Shown here: positions 61,480-64,000 of the stretch, in pieces
How positions within the stretch are numbered: position 1 is the first letter of the stretch
How the letters are laid out: each line of letters begins with the position of its first letter
Assembly: GCA_016845585.1 (NCBI GenBank)
Contig: JAERSO010000116.1
Location: 1 to 64,000 of the forward strand
Source of the DNA: Acidimicrobiaceae bacterium
Lineage (GTDB): Bacteria; Actinomycetota; Acidimicrobiia; Acidimicrobiales; Aldehydirespiratoraceae
Length of the DNA stretch: 64,000 nucleotides
Direction: 5' to 3'
Notes under the pieces: model-generated
The model's input: only the letters and a program-made list of their open reading frames with translations
Databases searched by the model: none
Told to the model about the DNA's origin: nothing
Translations under genes and position numbers: made by a program

Positions 61480-61711
61480 GATGCTGTTACTTCTCCCGGT
61501 TGTATGGAATCCAGATAATAGAAGTCCATAGGGGCTGTGGATTGTGGATGGTGGTGAGTCTGCCCTGAAATGACGCGGATCACGTGTACACACGATGTCG
61601 CGTCGCGCGCACAGGCCCGGTGTGGGGACCGCGGGGGGCGGTGGATCACGGGCACGTTGTCCCTCTGTCGTCCACCAGTTGCCCGCATGTGATCCCCAGG
61701 CCTGTCCACCG
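61480..61711. other. dnaN-dnaA intergenic region, candidate oriC with weak DnaA boxes
   Basis: This region has short DnaA-box-like sites at 61536-61544 and 61543-61551 (TGTGGAT, 7 of 9), and 61668-61676 and 61702-61710 (TCGTCCACC and CTGTCCACC). A modestly AT-rich stretch lies at 61501-61530. None is a perfect TTATCCACA. Origin activity is inferred from position. Confidence 0.4.
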
Positions 61712-63112
61712 TCAGGACGGGTTGTTGAGGCGGTTTGTGAGCTCGGTGACCTTGTCGAAGATCTGCTGGCGTTCGCCCATGCGGCCCTCGACCTTGCGGC
61801 AGGCGTGCATCACGGTGGTGTGATCGCGATTGCCGAAGGCCTTGCCGATGTCGGGGAATGACAGCTCGGTCATGTTGCGGGTGACGTACATGGCCACCTG
61901 GCGTGCGTCGACGAGGGGTCGGCGCCGGCTGCCGCCGGTGATCTGGTCGATGTCGAAGCCGAAGAGCTCGGACGTGAGCATGATGATGCGCTCGGCGGTC
62001 ACCGGCGGCTTCTCGGACTTGGCGATGAGATCGCTGAGGACGAACGACGCGAGGTCGACGTCGAGTGCCTGTTGGGTGAGGTTGGCGTACGCCGTGACCT
62101 TGATGAGCGCACCTTCGAGCTCACGGATCGAGTCGGTGATGTTCTCGGCGATGAAGGCGAAGACATCGTCGGGGAGCGAGATCGTCTTCGACTCGGCCTT
62201 CTTGCGCAGGATGGCGAGACGGGTTTCGAGGTCGGGCCGCTGGATGTCGGTGATGAGTCCCCACTTGAACCGACTACGGAGGCGGTCCTCGAGGGTCGGC
62301 ATTGCATCAGGCGTGCGATCGGAGGTGAGAACGATCTGTTTGTCGTTTTGATGCAGCTCGTTGAAGGTGTGGAAGAACTCCTCTTGCAGGCCGTCCTTTC
62401 CTTCCATGAACTGGATGTCATCGATCAGGAGCACGTCGTTGTTGCGGTAGCGACGCTTGAATTCCGGCAATGCGTTGGTGCGGATCGCCTCGACGAATTC
62501 GTTCAGGAACGTCTCGGTGGAGACGTAGCGAACGCGGTAGGTCGGGTAGTGATGGGCGACATAGTGGGCGATGCCACGGAGCAGGTGGGTCTTGCCCAGA
62601 CCGGAGTCACCGTGGATGAACAACGGGTTGTAACTCGTCGCGGGTGCTTCGGCCACCGACAGGGCCGCCGCATGGGCGAATCGGTTCGAGGGTCCGATGA
62701 CGAAGTGCTCGAAGGTGAACTTCTCGTCGAAACCGGTGATGTTGAGGCCCGCGATCGGTGCCGGGGCGACCGGCTCGGCGGGCGCTCCCCCACCGAGATC
62801 GGCGGCGGGTACATCGAAGGCCACCTCCTCCCAGTCCGTGTCGATCTCGACACGAACCGACACGTCGTCGGTGGTTTCCTCGATTGCGTCCTGGACGAGG
62901 CCCAGGTAGCGGCCCTCGATGCGTTCCTTCTGGAGGCCGTTGGGGACGACGAGGATGAGCTCGCCCTCGTCGAACGCGACCGCTTTCGCGCCGCTGAATG
63001 TCGTGCGCCAGACTGCGTCGCTGACTTGTGCCCGAATACTCGCGGCGCATGTGGTCCACAGACCATCTGCGTCATCAGCATCATCGTGATCGTGCAAACC
63101 AGAGGTTTCCAA
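61712..63112 (-). CDS. dnaA: Chromosomal replication initiator DnaA
   Basis: The protein has 466 residues from TTG 63112; no better start exists. Domain I is LWTTCAASIRAQVSDAVWRT, the linker is short, domain III has Walker A HGDSGLGKTHLLRGIAHYV, Walker B VLLIDDIQFMEGK and SDRTPDAMPTLEDRLRSRF, and domain IV has the DNA-binding motif KAFGNRDHTTVMHACRK. It opens the origin. The gene points away from rpmH with a 432-bp gap. Confidence 0.98.
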   Translation of the reverse strand: METSGLHDHDDADDADGLWTTCAASIRAQVSDAVWRTTFSGAKAVAFDEGELILVVPNGLQKERIEGRYLGLVQDAIEETTDDVSVRVEIDTDWEEVAFDVPAADLGGGAPAEPVAPAPIAGLNITGFDEKFTFEHFVIGPSNRFAHAAALSVAEAPATSYNPLFIHGDSGLGKTHLLRGIAHYVAHHYPTYRVRYVSTETFLNEFVEAIRTNALPEFKRRYRNNDVLLIDDIQFMEGKDGLQEEFFHTFNELHQNDKQIVLTSDRTPDAMPTLEDRLRSRFKWGLITDIQRPDLETRLAILRKKAESKTISLPDDVFAFIAENITDSIRELEGALIKVTAYANLTQQALDVDLASFVLSDLIAKSEKPPVTAERIIMLTSELFGFDIDQITGGSRRRPLVDARQVAMYVTRNMTELSFPDIGKAFGNRDHTTVMHACRKVEGRMGERQQIFDKVTELTNRLNNPS

Positions 63113-63544
63113 TTGAGTTGTCTCTCCACAGGGACGGCCACAGGTGTGGACGACGGATTACGGTCAAGAAATGTGACGATCTGCGGAGGGTCGCGAAAAG
63201 ACCCACTTCCGGCCCGCAGCCCGTCCGGTAGGGCGGCGAATCTACCAACATCGTCCATCGCCGCAAGTTGGAGTTCGGAAATGGGGTGAAACCCCAGGTC
63301 ACAGCTGGTTTCTGCGGAACGAATTACATACTTGGAAGATCAAACGACATGGATGTCATTCTCAGCTCCAGGACCCCTGGGGGCGAATCGGTGGAAATCG
63401 CCAGAGAAACGCGATATCTAGGAGTGGTTGTCGCGCGGTCTGTGCGACCGTACCGTTGTGCGCTGACGTCACGCGGCTTCCCTTCTCTGGAGCTGCTTTT
63501 CCTGCGCCGCCCGACTCTGCGGCGCAGCCTCTGGAAGGACCACC
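63113..63544. other. dnaA-rpmH intergenic region
   Basis: This 432-bp region has no gene. It carries one 8-of-9 DnaA box (reverse complement TCGTCCACA) at 63143-63151 and the rpmH promoter near 63429. It may hold the dnaA promoter and part of the origin. Confidence 0.5.
63429..63457 (+). promoter_or_regulatory. Candidate promoter for rpmH-rnpA
   Basis: TTGTCG (63429-63434), a 17-bp spacer and TACCGT (63452-63457, TAnnnT) fit a sigma-70-type promoter, about 88 bp upstream of the rpmH start. No experimental support. Confidence 0.4.
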
Positions 63545-63679
63545 ATGAAGCGCCCGTATCAGCCAAACGTTCGCAAGCGAGCCAAGAAGCACGGCTTCCG
63601 CTCCCGGATGAGCACTCGCGGCGGTCGTGCCGTCCTGCGTTCTCGCCGCCAGAAGGGCCGCGCCCGCATCTCGGCGTGA
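63545..63679 (+). CDS. rpmH: 50S ribosomal protein L34
   Basis: This 44-residue protein, too short for many callers, is [18 protein letters not shown] followed by [20 protein letters not shown] and ends RISA, typical L34. It belongs to the large ribosomal subunit. GGAAGG precedes the ATG. Its stop codon overlaps the GTG start of rnpA (GTGA). Confidence 0.98.
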   Translation: MKRPYQPNVRKRAKKHGFRSRMSTRGGRAVLRSRRQKGRARISA

Positions 63680-64000
63680 TCGAACGGCTCTCGAGCGGTC
63701 GTGCCTTTGATCGGCTACATGCCGAGGGGGTACGGAGTGGTCGAGGGCCCGTTCGGTTGGTGAAACGGTCGGATCCGGCCTCACCACCACGGTTCGCGTT
63801 TGCCATCCCACGTTCTGTGGGAAACGCAGTGGTACGAAACCGGATTCGCCGGCGAATCCGTGCCATTCTCGCTGATCTGGCAGGATCGGACCCTCCCCGA
63901 CTGGAGGGTGGCGATCACCTGATACGAGTAACGGCATCGATCGATCACTGGTCACACCACACTTTGCGCACGGTCATGGCTGAATTGCTCGCTCCCGTCA
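63676..64000 (+). CDS. rnpA: Ribonuclease P protein component (partial)
   Basis: From GTG 63676 the frame continues to the window edge (108 residues). [20 protein letters not shown] matches the RNR motif of RnpA. It assists RNase P RNA in tRNA 5' processing. The GTGA overlap with rpmH is usual. The C-terminus lies outside. Confidence 0.95.
   Translation, partial: MIERLSSGRAFDRLHAEGVRSGRGPVRLVKRSDPASPPRFAFAIPRSVGNAVVRNRIRRRIRAILADLAGSDPPRLEGGDHLIRVTASIDHWSHHTLRTVMAELLAPV

Overview
The window is about 64 kb of high-GC actinobacterial chromosome that includes the replication-origin locus. Near the right end lie rnpA and rpmH (+), then dnaA, dnaN, recF, a DUF721 gene, gyrB and gyrA (-). They are followed by a DUF3566 membrane protein gene and tRNA-Ile(GAU), an order typical of Actinobacteria. 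A TIGR03086-type protein, a WhiG/FliA-like sigma factor, a DUF222/HNH gene with a LexA box and many CoA-dependent catabolic genes suggest a free-living, lipid-degrading actinobacterium. Acidimicrobiia is the best guess, but this is an inference.

Positions 1 to about 10977 look like an integrated mobilizable element. In order they hold a TIGR04255-family gene cut by the window edge, a divergent small winged-helix regulator, a tyrosine integrase, a VirD4/TraG-like coupling protein, a MobF relaxase-helicase split by an in-frame TGA, an excisionase, a divergent XRE regulator, and lipoprotein and secreted-protein cargo. The element ends in a 3' fragment of tRNA-Arg (10933-10977), the expected att footprint.

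Positions 11 to 32 kb mix intact metabolic genes (FMN-dependent alpha-hydroxy-acid dehydrogenase, 2-oxoglutarate/Fe(II) oxygenase, carboxylesterase, hot-dog hydratase, GlnRS, CoA transferase) with decayed genes. The decayed set includes a DUF1203-HIT chimera, two LuxR/TPR regulators, a catalase-like gene, a lipoxygenase and a methyltransferase. Three copies of a palindromic repeat with apex TGGGG-ACAGA-CCCCA occur here.

Positions 32 to 48 kb are catabolic: acyl-CoA synthetase, enoyl-CoA hydratase, CoA transferase, a TauD-like dioxygenase overlapping an N-acyl-D-amino-acid deacylase, acetoacetyl-CoA synthetase, a PlsC-like acyltransferase and a DUF1295 protein. The key discovery is here. Two redox genes are conventionally read as broken by TGA but are best read as selenoproteins: an AhpD-like protein with a CxxU motif (35290-36327) and a glutathione peroxidase with Sec36 (39935-40411). 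Each TGA is followed 21 to 24 nt later by a hairpin presenting GGUCU, the apical element of the E. coli fdhF SECIS. Other in-frame TGAs in the window lack such a hairpin and sit in decayed genes.

Positions 48 to 64 kb hold the sigma factor, a putative NAD(P)-binding oxidoreductase, tRNA-Ile, DUF3566, a second D-aminoacylase-like amidohydrolase, a DUF3445 protein, a TadG-like pilus protein, then gyrA, gyrB, DUF721, recF, dnaN, dnaA, rpmH and rnpA. Weak DnaA-box-like sites lie on both sides of dnaA.
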